This document shows, in pieces, positions 10,863 through 19,651 of a DNA stretch of 64,000 nt. The DNA is taken from assembly GCA_047974765.1 (NCBI GenBank), contig JBKECP010000041.1, forward strand, positions 65,536 through 129,535, read 5' to 3'. The DNA comes from JBKECP01 sp047974765. Its GTDB lineage: Bacteria > Pseudomonadota > Gammaproteobacteria > Pseudomonadales > Halieaceae. Under the pieces are notes generated by a model. It did not search any database and was not told the origin of the DNA. It was given only the letters and a program-made list of their open reading frames with translations. The translations under genes were made by a program, and so were the position numbers. The first letter of the stretch is position 1, and each line of letters begins with the position of its first letter.

Positions 10863-12110
10863 ATGCACTCACACCAGGCCAACTCTCCAGATAAAGACAA
10901 TAACACCCCGGACAACAGCGACTTGCGCCAGCTGAGCCGCAACCAGCTGGCGGTGTTGATTGGTGCGCTAATGTCAACCGCCATCGGCCAGTCACTGGTA
11001 TTTGCCATCCTGGCACCGCTGGGCCGGGAGGTGGCTCTGAGCGAGATCCAGATCACCTCCATCATCGCCATTTCAGCGCTGGTGTTCTCCCTGGCTTCAC
11101 CCTTTTGGGGACGCCTGAGCGACCGTGCTGGTCGCAAGACTATTATGATGACAGGCCTGATCGGTTATACACTCGGCACCTTGCTGTTCACCAGTGTATT
11201 TCAGGCCGCTCTGGCCGGTTATATCAGCGGTACACTTCTCTATCCGATATTGCTGCTGACCCGCTGTCTACAGGGCTGCATTATGTCAGCCACCGGCCCA
11301 GCAGCCACGGCTTATGCCGCCGATAACAGCACACCCGGTTATCGCACCCGTACATTAGCCCGCCTTGGTACAGCCAACAGCCTGGGTACCATTTTAGGTC
11401 CGGCCGTCAGTGGTGCTCTGGCCATTTTCGGCTTGCTGGCTCCGCTCTACTTTGCCGCTGCTCTGACCGTCATTGCCGCCTGGGTGATCTGGCGTTTGCT
11501 ACCACTCACACCAAAACACTATCTGACGCCTCGTAATACCACGTCCCGCCTGCGAGTGAACGATGTGCGTATCCGTGGCTACCTGTTTGTTGCTACCGGT
11601 CTGTTTATCGGCTTTTCCGCCATCCAGCAGACTCTCGGGTTTCATATTCAGGACAAACTGGGGCTAAACGGCATTCAGACGGCCCAGACCACCGGCGCTG
11701 CCCTGATGGTGTCAGCGCTGTTTACTTTCACCATGCAGATGACGGCCATGCAACGACTCAAGCTGACACCCAGGCAATTTTTGCAGCTGGCACTGGCTTC
11801 GCTGGCCGTTGGCGCCTACATAATAGCCATTTTTGAGCATTTTGGTTTACTGGCCGTAGGCATGGCTTTTATTGGCACCGGGTTGGGACTGGGCGCACCG
11901 GCAGCCGCTGCCGGCGCCTCTTTGGCGGTCAATGCTGAAGAGCAGGGTTCAATCGCCGGTTTGATCAGCGCCTGTCCGGCTTTTGGCTTTGTTATCGGCC
12001 CTGTTTGCGCCGGCCTGCTCTACCGGGTTGACCCACTGTTTGCGAGTCTGTTCAGTGTAGGCGTTTTTGTGTTGGTACTGATGGTATTGATAGCTTACCG
12101 CCGCCAGTGA
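10863..12110 (+). CDS. MFS transporter, drug:H+ antiporter type
   Basis: Probable 12-helix inner-membrane exporter of 415 residues. The loop 2-3 signature appears as GRLSDRAGRKTIMMTGLIGY, the classical MFS motif A (GxLaDrxGrkxxl), close to the TetA/DHA1 group. Alternating hydrophobic segments fill the rest of the protein. The ORF is open upstream, but the ATG at 10863 (MHSHQANSP) puts a short hydrophilic tail before helix 1; the ribosome site is weak. Substrate unknown. It is convergent with the quinone oxidoreductase gene and separates the carAB block from the beta-oxidation module. Confidence 0.85.
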   Translation: MHSHQANSPDKDNNTPDNSDLRQLSRNQLAVLIGALMSTAIGQSLVFAILAPLGREVALSEIQITSIIAISALVFSLASPFWGRLSDRAGRKTIMMTGLIGYTLGTLLFTSVFQAALAGYISGTLLYPILLLTRCLQGCIMSATGPAATAYAADNSTPGYRTRTLARLGTANSLGTILGPAVSGALAIFGLLAPLYFAAALTVIAAWVIWRLLPLTPKHYLTPRNTTSRLRVNDVRIRGYLFVATGLFIGFSAIQQTLGFHIQDKLGLNGIQTAQTTGAALMVSALFTFTMQMTAMQRLKLTPRQFLQLALASLAVGAYIIAIFEHFGLLAVGMAFIGTGLGLGAPAAAAGASLAVNAEEQGSIAGLISACPAFGFVIGPVCAGLLYRVDPLFASLFSVGVFVLVLMVLIAYRRQ

Positions 12111-12125
12111 GCAGGCACCTGTAAA

Positions 12126-13109
12126 TTACTCTGCAAGCGTGATAATCACCTTGCCTCGCGCACGGCGCTCAATCATGCAGTTATAGGCCTGCTCATATTG
12201 ATCGAGTGTAAACAGATCTGTAACAACAGGCTTGAGTTGCCCTTTGGCAAAACAGGCCCACAACTCATGGATATTGGCGATATTGCGCTCGGGCTCCTCC
12301 ATGGTGAAGCGCCCCCAGAATACACCGACAATCGACAAGCCTTTGAGCAAGGTTAAATTGAGTGGTATTTTTGGAATCGGGCCGCTGGCAAAACCAATTA
12401 CCAGATAACGTCCGCCCCAGGCCATGCTGCGCAAAGCCGGTTCAGCAAAATCACCACCAACCGGATCATAAACCACATCCACACCCCGGCCGTTGGTAAG
12501 GCGCTTGATTTCATCTTTGAGTGTAGCTTTGCTGTAATTAATCAGCTCATCAGCACCCATTGTCCGGCACAGTTCGAGTTTTTCCTCACTACTGGCAGCG
12601 GCAATCACTTTTGCTCCGAGTAATTTACCCAGCTCAATAGCAGTCACACCTACGCCGCCCGCCGCCCCCAACACCAGCAGGGTTTCACCCGGCTGGATAT
12701 TGGCCCGCTGCACCAGCGCATGATAAGACGTGAAATAGGTGATACCAACACCGGCGGCCTGCTCGAAGCTAAGACCATCAGGCATAGGAAAAACCAGATT
12801 CTCATCAGCAGCCACCTGCTCGGCAAAAGCACCGTAGCCCACCATGGCAATCACCTTATCACCCACGTTGACCCGCCGGGCTTTACTGCCAACAGCAATC
12901 ACCACTCCGGCACACTCGCCACCACTGACAAAAGGCAAATCAGGCTGATTCTGATACTTGCCCTGCATCATCAGTACATCGGGAAAATTCAGACCACTGG
13001 CCTTAATTTCGATCAGTACCTGATTTTCACCCAGCTCCGGCTCCTGCCAGTTGTTCTCCAATACCAGTTTGTCAGCCATGCCATATTCTTTACATACCAC
13101 CGCTTTCAT
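12126..13109 (-). CDS. NADPH:quinone oxidoreductase family protein (MDR superfamily)
   Basis: Zinc-independent medium-chain dehydrogenase of 327 residues. It has the GroES-like N-terminal domain with SGLNFPDVLMMQGKY and GGECAGVV, and the nucleotide-binding AAGGVGVTAIELGK loop of quinone or enoyl reductases. Zinc-ligand cysteines of alcohol dehydrogenases are missing. It could reduce a quinone, an enone or an enoyl thioester. It is the last gene of the leftward beta-oxidation cluster, about 97 bases after the thiolase gene, so an enoyl reductase role on the same substrate is possible but unproven. Confidence 0.85.
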   Translation of the reverse strand: MKAVVCKEYGMADKLVLENNWQEPELGENQVLIEIKASGLNFPDVLMMQGKYQNQPDLPFVSGGECAGVVIAVGSKARRVNVGDKVIAMVGYGAFAEQVAADENLVFPMPDGLSFEQAAGVGITYFTSYHALVQRANIQPGETLLVLGAAGGVGVTAIELGKLLGAKVIAAASSEEKLELCRTMGADELINYSKATLKDEIKRLTNGRGVDVVYDPVGGDFAEPALRSMAWGGRYLVIGFASGPIPKIPLNLTLLKGLSIVGVFWGRFTMEEPERNIANIHELWACFAKGQLKPVVTDLFTLDQYEQAYNCMIERRARGKVIITLAE

Positions 13110-13206
13110 TCATCCTGCCTCTTTAGCTACTTCGACCTTCAATAACAAGCCCTGAACCCTGGAAGCGAAAACGGCGCCCGCAGGTGCCGCACCAGCACGC
13201 TACCCC

Positions 13207-14385
13207 TCAAACCACCTCGAACAATCCCGCTGCGCCCATACCACCGCCAATACACATGGTAACGACTACATATTTGACACCGCGGCGCCGACCTTCGATC
13301 AGGGCATGGCCAATCATGCGCGAACCACTCATACCGTAGGGATGACCGACTGAGATCGCACCACCACTGACATTGAGCCTGTCGTTATCGATACCGAGTT
13401 TGTCACGGCAGTACAGCACCTGCACAGCAAAGGCCTCATTGAGCTCCCACAAACCAATATCATCAACACTCAGGTTGTGCTGTTTGAGCAGTTTAGGCAC
13501 GGCAAAAACGGGACCAATACCCATTTCATCAGGCTCACAGCCGGCAACCGCCATACCGCGATAAATACCCAAAGGCTCCAGACCCCGCTGCCGGGCTAAC
13601 CGGGCATCCATTATTACCTGGGCAGACGACCCATCAGATAGCTGTGAGGCATTGCCGGCGGTAATCGTACCGCCTTCAATAACCGGCTTCAGGCCAGCAA
13701 GACCTTCAGCTGTCGTGGCGCGCAGCCCCTCATCGGCTGATATTGTAATTTGAGCCTCAGACGGCTTACCGGTTTCCTTGTCCCAGACAATGCGATTGCA
13801 GGTCACTGGCACCAACTCCTGAGCATAGCGACCCTCTTCATAGGCCAGAGCAGTACGCTGCTGGGATTGCAGACCATACTCATCCATTGCCTCACGGGAA
13901 ATGTTGTAGCGTTTGGCCACTATTTCTGCTGTTTGCAACATCGGCATGTAAATATCCGGGTGCATGGCCAACAGTTCTTTATCCGAGGCGCGATAGGTAT
14001 TTTGGTGTTCATTTTGCACCAGCGAAATGGATTCAATGCCACCGCCGATGACAATGCTCATACCATCATCAACTATCTGTTTGGCGGCGGTTGCCACTGC
14101 CATCAGCCCCGATGAACACTGGCGGTCAATCGTCATACCCGACACGCTGGCAGGCAAACCCGCACGCAATGCGACCTGACGGGCAATATTCATACCGGTT
14201 GTACCCTGCTGCATGGCGCAACCCATAATGACATCATCCACTTCTGCCAGCTCGACACCTGCTCGCCTGACAGCTTCAGCAACAGAAGCCGCACCCAGGG
14301 ACGCCCCCGTCAAATTATTGAAAGCACCCCGATAAGCCTTGCCAATGGGTGTGCGCGCAGTTGAAACAATAACCGCTTCTTTCAT
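13207..14385 (-). CDS. Acetyl-CoA acyltransferase (thiolase)
   Basis: Cleaves 3-ketoacyl-CoA with CoA to release acetyl- or propionyl-CoA. Length 392 residues is typical. The acylated Cys90 lies in DRQCSSG, followed by NEAFAVQV, the GHPYG histidine motif, and CIGGGMG with the second catalytic Cys. The GHPYG form differs from the common GHPLG of FadA or PhaA and points to a specialised thiolase rather than PHB or housekeeping enzymes. It lies 15 bases after the SDR gene, consistent with one operon. Confidence 0.9.
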   Translation of the reverse strand: MKEAVIVSTARTPIGKAYRGAFNNLTGASLGAASVAEAVRRAGVELAEVDDVIMGCAMQQGTTGMNIARQVALRAGLPASVSGMTIDRQCSSGLMAVATAAKQIVDDGMSIVIGGGIESISLVQNEHQNTYRASDKELLAMHPDIYMPMLQTAEIVAKRYNISREAMDEYGLQSQQRTALAYEEGRYAQELVPVTCNRIVWDKETGKPSEAQITISADEGLRATTAEGLAGLKPVIEGGTITAGNASQLSDGSSAQVIMDARLARQRGLEPLGIYRGMAVAGCEPDEMGIGPVFAVPKLLKQHNLSVDDIGLWELNEAFAVQVLYCRDKLGIDNDRLNVSGGAISVGHPYGMSGSRMIGHALIEGRRRGVKYVVVTMCIGGGMGAAGLFEVV

Positions 14386-14400
14386 TCATCAGCTCCTAAT

Positions 14401-15318
14401 TCAGTCAAGTTTGATACCCAGACCAGTGGCTGCGGCTGTCACCATTTTGGTGGACTGCTCAAAACCGGCCTTGAGCTCCCTGGCGTTATCACTGTTGATC
14501 TGATGCCAGTGAGCGGCGATACCCTCTGGAGTCTGCTCTTCAGGCTTGAGCCACACACTGTCGGTTTCAACTATTTTGGCTACCGAAAAAGCACCCGCAC
14601 CAGCACACAAAATTGTGCGATTGGGCGCCTGCTCACTCACCAGATACAGTACAGCCGGGGTAACCGTTTCAGGCATCAACAGCGCAAAGGCCTGCTCAGG
14701 GATTAAACCTTCGGTCATACGGGTACCGGCCGTCGGCGCCAGTGCATTGATATGAATATTGTATTTTGCCCCCTCCTGCACCAGTGTGTTCATTGCGCCG
14801 ACAACGCCCATTTTGGCGGCGCCGTAGTTGGTTTGACCAAAGTTCCCGTACAGACCGCTGGAAGAAGACGTCACCACAATGCGGCCATATTCCTGCTCGC
14901 GCATAATATCCCAGCAGGCTTTAATACAGTTGATAGTGCCCATTAAATGAACCTCAAGCACCGTGCGAAAATCATCGAGCGAGCCTTTGCTAAAACTTTT
15001 ATCGCGCAAAATACCAGCATTGTTGACAAGAATATCAATACGCCCCCATTTATCGATGGCCTGTTTGACCATGGTTTCAACGTCCTCATAACGAGCAACA
15101 TTGGCACCATTGGCAACAGCTTCACCACCGGCTGCTTCAATTTCGGCCACAACAGACAGCGCTGTCTCAGAAGAGCTTCCCGAGCCCTCTTTGGAGCCGC
15201 CGAGATCATTAACTACAACCTTTGCACCACGTTTGGCCAGCTCAATGGCATGGCAGCGACCCAGCCCCTGACCGGCGCCGGTTACAATAGCAACTTTACC
15301 GTCATAGCGGATTGTCAT
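14401..15318 (-). CDS. SDR 3-hydroxyacyl-CoA dehydrogenase (MFE-2/17beta-HSD4-like)
   Basis: Short-chain dehydrogenase of 305 residues that probably oxidises (3R)-hydroxyacyl-CoA with NAD. TGAGQGLGR is the cofactor loop, NNAG the structural motif, and Ser with NYGAAK the catalytic set. The VVVNDLGG segment and the C-terminal extension to 305 residues resemble the dehydrogenase domain of peroxisomal multifunctional enzyme type 2. That family produces and uses R-hydroxyacyl-CoA, which fits the MaoC-type hydratase encoded just upstream. Confidence 0.87.
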   Translation of the reverse strand: MTIRYDGKVAIVTGAGQGLGRCHAIELAKRGAKVVVNDLGGSKEGSGSSSETALSVVAEIEAAGGEAVANGANVARYEDVETMVKQAIDKWGRIDILVNNAGILRDKSFSKGSLDDFRTVLEVHLMGTINCIKACWDIMREQEYGRIVVTSSSSGLYGNFGQTNYGAAKMGVVGAMNTLVQEGAKYNIHINALAPTAGTRMTEGLIPEQAFALLMPETVTPAVLYLVSEQAPNRTILCAGAGAFSVAKIVETDSVWLKPEEQTPEGIAAHWHQINSDNARELKAGFEQSTKMVTAAATGLGIKLD

Positions 15319-15366
15319 TCATGTATCCTCATTACTTGATAAATTCACTTGCTTGCGCAGTGCGGC

Positions 15367-15831
15367 TCAACCAGTGACCGACATACCCATCCATTGGGCA
15401 ATCAGGGCGGGCGTATCCTCATCTTCTATCTCAACTGAAATATTCTGGGTCACTAAAAAGCGCCCGGTCTCTTTTTGCTGAACATCCACAATTTCAACAT
15501 GGGCGCGTACCCGTCTGCCCGCTTTGACCGGTGCCAGGAAACGCACCTTGTTGAAACCATAGTTAATGCCCATAACCAGATTTTCCGGCACGATACCGGT
15601 GTCCTCACACATTTTGACCAGCATTGACAGTGTTAACAGACCGTGGGAGATAGTCCCGCCAAAAGGTGTCTGTGCCGCCCGCTCCTGGTCAATATGAATA
15701 AACTGGTGATCTTCTGTACAGTCGGCAAAGGCATCGATGCGTGCCTGGTCAATCATCACCCAGGGACCGGGCTCAAATTTCCTGCCTTTTTGATCGAGCA
15801 TTGCTGATATGGGAATAACCGTCAGTGCCAT
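15367..15831 (-). CDS. MaoC-like (R)-specific enoyl-CoA hydratase
   Basis: Hydrates 2-enoyl-CoA to (R)-3-hydroxyacyl-CoA. The single hot-dog domain of 154 residues carries the hydratase-2 motif: Asp and His in FADCTEDHQFIHIDQERA, then PFGGTISHGLLTLS. The ATG at 15831 has AAGGAG seven bases upstream; a longer frame to 15852 was rejected. It pairs with the MFE-2-like SDR next door to give R-stereochemistry at both steps. Promoter element A lies about 140 bases upstream. Confidence 0.88.
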   Translation of the reverse strand: MALTVIPISAMLDQKGRKFEPGPWVMIDQARIDAFADCTEDHQFIHIDQERAAQTPFGGTISHGLLTLSMLVKMCEDTGIVPENLVMGINYGFNKVRFLAPVKAGRRVRAHVEIVDVQQKETGRFLVTQNISVEIEDEDTPALIAQWMGMSVTG

Positions 15832-15967
15832 GATGATGCTCCTTGCAACCAAAAAAATAGCTCGTTTTTTTAAGTATAAAGCTCACAGGAACAGCCATAC
15901 CTGCAACAGATTGCACACCGAACGCACAACAGCTGCTCATACGGTCAGCACCTGAAAAACGAATTTG

Positions 15968-15996
15968 AACATACAGTATGAAAACATGGCGATCAA
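15968..15996 (-). promoter_or_regulatory. Promoter A with palindromic operator, upstream of the MaoC gene
   Basis: Read leftward: -35 TTGATC (15996-15991), 17 bases, -10 TATGTT (15973-15968). Over the -10 lies an operator, TTCATACTGTATGTT (15982-15968), with CATAC-T-GTATG symmetry. The same block, with identical spacing, recurs at 18544-18572. The shared part runs from ATACTTGA to TATGTTCAAATTC. Confidence 0.72.
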
Positions 15997-16067
15997 GTAT
16001 TTACACCGTATCGTAAAGGGTCCGGGCCGATTTCCAGGCCTGTAGTGTTCTGTATGTGTATCGTTAT

Positions 16068-17216
16068 TCAGAAACCACTCAGCCGGGCAAAGCGGTCAAG
16101 GTGATAATGATAATCACCAAACGTATGCTGCAAGACCCGCGCCCGCTTGAGAAAGAAACCGATATCATGCTCATCGGTCATACCAATACCCCCGTGCATC
16201 TGCACCGCTTCATTAGTGGCCTGCTGAGCCACTTCGCACAATTTGGCTTTGGCTGCACTGGCCAGTACAGCCAGTTCTTCGCTACCCTCATCAATGGCAT
16301 GCAGCGACCTGAGCACTATTGAGCGAGCCAGCTCCAGCTCGGCATAAAGCTGTGCGGCACGATGTTGCAAGCCCTGAAAACTGCCGATAACGTGCCCAAA
16401 TTGCCTGCGTTCCTGCAAATAGCCAATAGTCCGTTCAAAGGCCTCCACTGACAGCCCCAACAACTCGGATGCCAGACCGATATTGGCAATATCCAGGGTC
16501 TTTTCCAATGCAACCCAGGCTTTGCCTGTCACCCCCAACAAGGCCTCGCTGGCAACACGAACACCATTCAAGACAAGGCTGCCTGCTGCACGCGAATCAA
16601 CCATGGCACAATTTTCAACATGCAAACCGGCACTATCGCGCGCTACCAGAAAAACACTTAAACCATCGCAGTTGCCGGGTCTTCCCGCCGTGCGAGCCAC
16701 CACCAGAAAGTGCTGTGCCGACGGCGCATCCAGTACCATGCGCTTGCTGCCATCGAGGATATAGCTATCGCCATCGCCCCGGGCCGTACATGCCACCTGT
16801 TCTGGCGCATGGTGGGCGCCTTCCTGCAGGGCCAGCGCAATATTGATTTCACCGGTGGCAATACCCGCCAGCCACTGTTCTTTTTGATCGCTGCGGCCAA
16901 GCTCACTTATCAGGGTGGCAGCCACCAATACCGAGGACTCCAGTGGCGAACAGCTCAGATGGCGCCCCACCTGCTCCAACACCAGCCCCAGTCCCGTGTA
17001 CCCATAACCCAACCCGCCGTATGCTTCGTCAATGGCAATACCGGCCCAACCCATACCAGCCATTTCACGCCAGATGATCGGGTCATAACCATTCTTATTG
17101 CCACTTTCACTGCTGTCTCGCAACGCCCGTAGTTGTGCCACAGCTGCCTTTTCACTCAAAAAACCTGCGGCGGCATTCTTGAGCATCATCTGATCTTCAT
17201 TCAATACCAATGTCAT
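16068..17216 (-). CDS. Acyl-CoA dehydrogenase, subunit-like partner (382 aa)
   Basis: FAD-dependent alpha,beta-dehydrogenation of an acyl-CoA. The chain has the ACAD fold, with an N-terminal helical domain, a middle FAD-contacting domain and a C-terminal MHGGIGMTDEHDIGFFLKRA motif that binds the dinucleotide. I do not see the usual catalytic Glu motif in this chain, so it may be the second subunit of an alpha2beta2 heterotetramer with the gene upstream, as described for steroid-type FadE pairs. The ATG at 17216 has AGGGAG eight bases before it. It begins 16 bases after the upstream dehydrogenase. Confidence 0.87.
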   Translation of the reverse strand: MTLVLNEDQMMLKNAAAGFLSEKAAVAQLRALRDSSESGNKNGYDPIIWREMAGMGWAGIAIDEAYGGLGYGYTGLGLVLEQVGRHLSCSPLESSVLVAATLISELGRSDQKEQWLAGIATGEINIALALQEGAHHAPEQVACTARGDGDSYILDGSKRMVLDAPSAQHFLVVARTAGRPGNCDGLSVFLVARDSAGLHVENCAMVDSRAAGSLVLNGVRVASEALLGVTGKAWVALEKTLDIANIGLASELLGLSVEAFERTIGYLQERRQFGHVIGSFQGLQHRAAQLYAELELARSIVLRSLHAIDEGSEELAVLASAAKAKLCEVAQQATNEAVQMHGGIGMTDEHDIGFFLKRARVLQHTFGDYHYHLDRFARLSGF

Positions 17217-17232
17217 ACCGATACTCCCTTGC

Positions 17233-18414
17233 TCAGGCGTCAGGCAGGCCAAGAACCCGCTTGGCGATAATATTCAGTTGAATTTCTGAGGTACCACCTT
17301 CGATTGAGTTGCCCTTGGAGCGCAACCAGTCACGGCTTAAGCGTCCGCCGTCATAAATTTCACCATCCCAGCCCAGCGCTGTTTCACCCTGCACAGCCAG
17401 ATTGAGTTCATTGCGCCGCTTGTTCAGTTCAGTCCCGTAATACTTGAAGATGGAGGAAGCAGCGCCCAAGCCCTGGTCCACTTTTGCCTCGTCGCCAATT
17501 CGGGCCATGGTATGGCCAAACGCCAGCGCATCGAGCTGATACCGGGCAATATGCTGGCGCAATATGCCATTATTCAGGCGTCCACTGGCATCGGCGCCCA
17601 TCAGGGATATAGCTGTCTGTCCGATCGACTGTCTGGGCGCACTGCCGAAGCCGGAGATCATTTCACGCTCGTGTGTCAACAGATATTTGGCGATAGCCCA
17701 GCCCTTGCCTGCCTCACCAATCAGGTTTTTTTTGAGGGCAGTGGCATTATCAAAAAAGGTTTCACAAAAAGGTGAAGAGCCACTGATCAGCCTGATCGGC
17801 TTGACCGTAACGCCCGGCTGGTCCATATCAAAGAGCACAAAACTGATACCCTCGTGCCTGGAACCGGAATTGTCGGTGCGCACCAGGCAGAATATCCAGT
17901 CGGCTTTGTCAGCGTAGGAGGTCCAGATTTTCTGGCCATTGATCACATAATGGTCTCCCTTGTCTTCAGCCCGGGTTTGCAGACTGGCCAGGTCAGACCC
18001 GGCATTGGGCTCAGAATAACCCTGACACCAGCGAATTTCCCCGCGCACAATGGGTGGCAAATGTGCCAATTTTTGCTCCTCAGTGCCAAATTTCAGCAAA
18101 GCCGGGCCAAGCATGGAGATACCAAAGCTGTCCAGTGGCCGCCGGGCACCGATGCGTGACATTTCCTCACGCAAAATACCCGTCTCTTCCTTGTTCAAAC
18201 CACCACCACCGTACGCCTTCGGCCAGTGAGGCACAGTCCAGCCACGTTCAGCCATGCACTCACACCATCGCTTCTGGTCCGGGTGAGTGATTTCAGGCTT
18301 ACGCCCACCCATATACATCTCTTCGTAACTCTTGACAGGAACACGCATGGACGGCGGGCAGTTCTCTTCCAGCCAAACACGGGTTTCTGTGCGAAATTGA
18401 TCCAGGTCAGTCAC
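17233..18414 (-). CDS. Acyl-CoA dehydrogenase, catalytic-type partner (393 aa)
   Basis: First gene of the leftward pair. The middle-domain signature is CQGYSEPNAGSDLASL, and the C-terminal IEGGTSEIQLNIIAKRVLG supplies the expected base Glu and FAD contacts. The GTG start at 18414 has GAGGGTG just upstream. Two adjacent ACAD genes of similar size, one with and one without the Glu motif, suggest a heteromeric enzyme. Promoter B lies about 130 bases upstream. The substrate cannot be read from sequence; branched, cyclic or steroid-like acyl-CoAs are candidates. Confidence 0.88.
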   Translation of the reverse strand: MTDLDQFRTETRVWLEENCPPSMRVPVKSYEEMYMGGRKPEITHPDQKRWCECMAERGWTVPHWPKAYGGGGLNKEETGILREEMSRIGARRPLDSFGISMLGPALLKFGTEEQKLAHLPPIVRGEIRWCQGYSEPNAGSDLASLQTRAEDKGDHYVINGQKIWTSYADKADWIFCLVRTDNSGSRHEGISFVLFDMDQPGVTVKPIRLISGSSPFCETFFDNATALKKNLIGEAGKGWAIAKYLLTHEREMISGFGSAPRQSIGQTAISLMGADASGRLNNGILRQHIARYQLDALAFGHTMARIGDEAKVDQGLGAASSIFKYYGTELNKRRNELNLAVQGETALGWDGEIYDGGRLSRDWLRSKGNSIEGGTSEIQLNIIAKRVLGLPDA

Positions 18415-18743
18415 GGGAGCACCCTCAAATGTCGATTATTGCAATTGCAATTGCCGTTGTGATGTCCGGTAGCACTTTGAAGACAACACTCTAGACAGCA
18501 AAGGCAAGCCCGGTAATCACTTATTTAGCGACAAAAGAATTTGAACATAAAGTATGTTTTGTTTTCGTTCAAGTATTTTCAATATCGGATTCAGACCGGC
18601 GACACCTTCTCGCATATCCCCCAGACAATGAAGAATATGGAAGAAGCCCACAAAGTGATGTGATAACACTGTGATCTACCTTGATACTTGCTACTGTAGG
18701 CACCAAAGGAGCAGCAAGCACTTTATCAGGAGCACTATAAAGT
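18415..18743. other. Divergent intergenic region with promoter B
   Basis: Between the leftward acyl-CoA dehydrogenase pair and rightward purU. The left part carries promoter B; the right part should hold the purU promoter, which I cannot place with confidence. No ORF of interest. Confidence 0.5.
18544..18572 (-). promoter_or_regulatory. Promoter B with palindromic operator, upstream of the ACAD pair
   Basis: Read leftward: -35 TTGAAC (18572-18567), 17 bases, -10 TATGTT (18549-18544). The operator AACATACTTTATGTT (18558-18544) is symmetric, AACATA-CTT-TATGTT, and overlaps the -10, so a bound protein should repress. It is a near copy of promoter A at 15968-15996 and stands at about the same distance from its gene. 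Confidence 0.75.
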
Positions 18744-19607
18744 ATGATTCAACGCAGTTATCGTCTGGTAGGCACCTGCCCCGACAAAGTGGGCATTGTG
18801 GCCCGCATCAGCAGCTTTATTGCCGACAAAGGCGGCTCCATCACGGGTGCCAGCCAGTATCACGACAGTGACACCCGCATGTTTTTTATGCGCTATGTTG
18901 TAGATGCCGACAGTCTGCCAATGGACGCGGAGAATTTTCGGCAGGCTTTTGAGGCAACAGCCAACGCATTGAATATGCAGTGGCGGCTAACTGAGTCAGC
19001 CCGCCTGCAACGGGTTGTTCTACTGGTCAGTCGCCAGGACCACTGTCTTGCTGACCTGTTGCATTTATGCCGCAGTGGTGATTTGCCCTTCGACCCGGTG
19101 TGCGTTATTTCAAACCATGAAGACATGAGAGATCTGGCACAGTGGCACGGCGTACCCTACCACTATGTTCCCGTTCCCGGTGAAACCAGTACCAAGCAGA
19201 ACGCGTTTGAGGAAATCTCACAACTAATTCGCCAGGCCCGACCCGACACCATTGTATTGGCGCGTTACATGCAAATACTGCCGCCCTGGTTATGTCGTGA
19301 ATACCCCAATCGGATTATCAATATTCACCACAGTTTCCTGCCTTCTTTTGTTGGCGCCCGCCCTTACCATCAGGCCTTTCAGCGGGGCGTAAAACTGACC
19401 GGTGCCACCTGCCACTATGTAACGGAAGATCTGGATGCCGGTCCCATTATCGAGCAGGATGTGGTGCGTATCCATCACCACAACACCGTGGAAGATCTGG
19501 TCAGACTGGGCAAAGATGTAGAAAAAACCGTGCTGGCTCGCGGGCTGCGTTATCATCTGGAAGACCGGGTATTAGTGCAGGGCAACAAGACAGTGGTATT
19601 TTCCTGA
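18744..19607 (+). CDS. purU: Formyltetrahydrofolate deformylase
   Basis: Hydrolyses 10-formyl-THF to THF and formate, balancing one-carbon pools and feeding PurT. An ACT domain (residues about 5-85, beginning RLVGTCPDKVGIVARISSFI) precedes the formyl-transferase-like domain. The catalytic residues lie in NIHHSFLPSFVGA and in the HYVTEDLDAGPII segment (Asn, His, Asp). Length 287 matches the family. An AGGAG occurs about 12 bases before the ATG, rather far. It is followed by an unrelated-looking fusion gene 44 bases on. Confidence 0.95.
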   Translation: MIQRSYRLVGTCPDKVGIVARISSFIADKGGSITGASQYHDSDTRMFFMRYVVDADSLPMDAENFRQAFEATANALNMQWRLTESARLQRVVLLVSRQDHCLADLLHLCRSGDLPFDPVCVISNHEDMRDLAQWHGVPYHYVPVPGETSTKQNAFEEISQLIRQARPDTIVLARYMQILPPWLCREYPNRIINIHHSFLPSFVGARPYHQAFQRGVKLTGATCHYVTEDLDAGPIIEQDVVRIHHHNTVEDLVRLGKDVEKTVLARGLRYHLEDRVLVQGNKTVVFS

Positions 19608-19651
19608 AGCACCAAAATAACACCGGATGCAACCTGACAGGAAATTCTACA

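Noticed and set aside
18650..18700. CRP-like TGTGATAACACTGTGATC before purU
   Set aside because: The two TGTGA halves are in the same orientation, not inverted, so it is not a CRP site.
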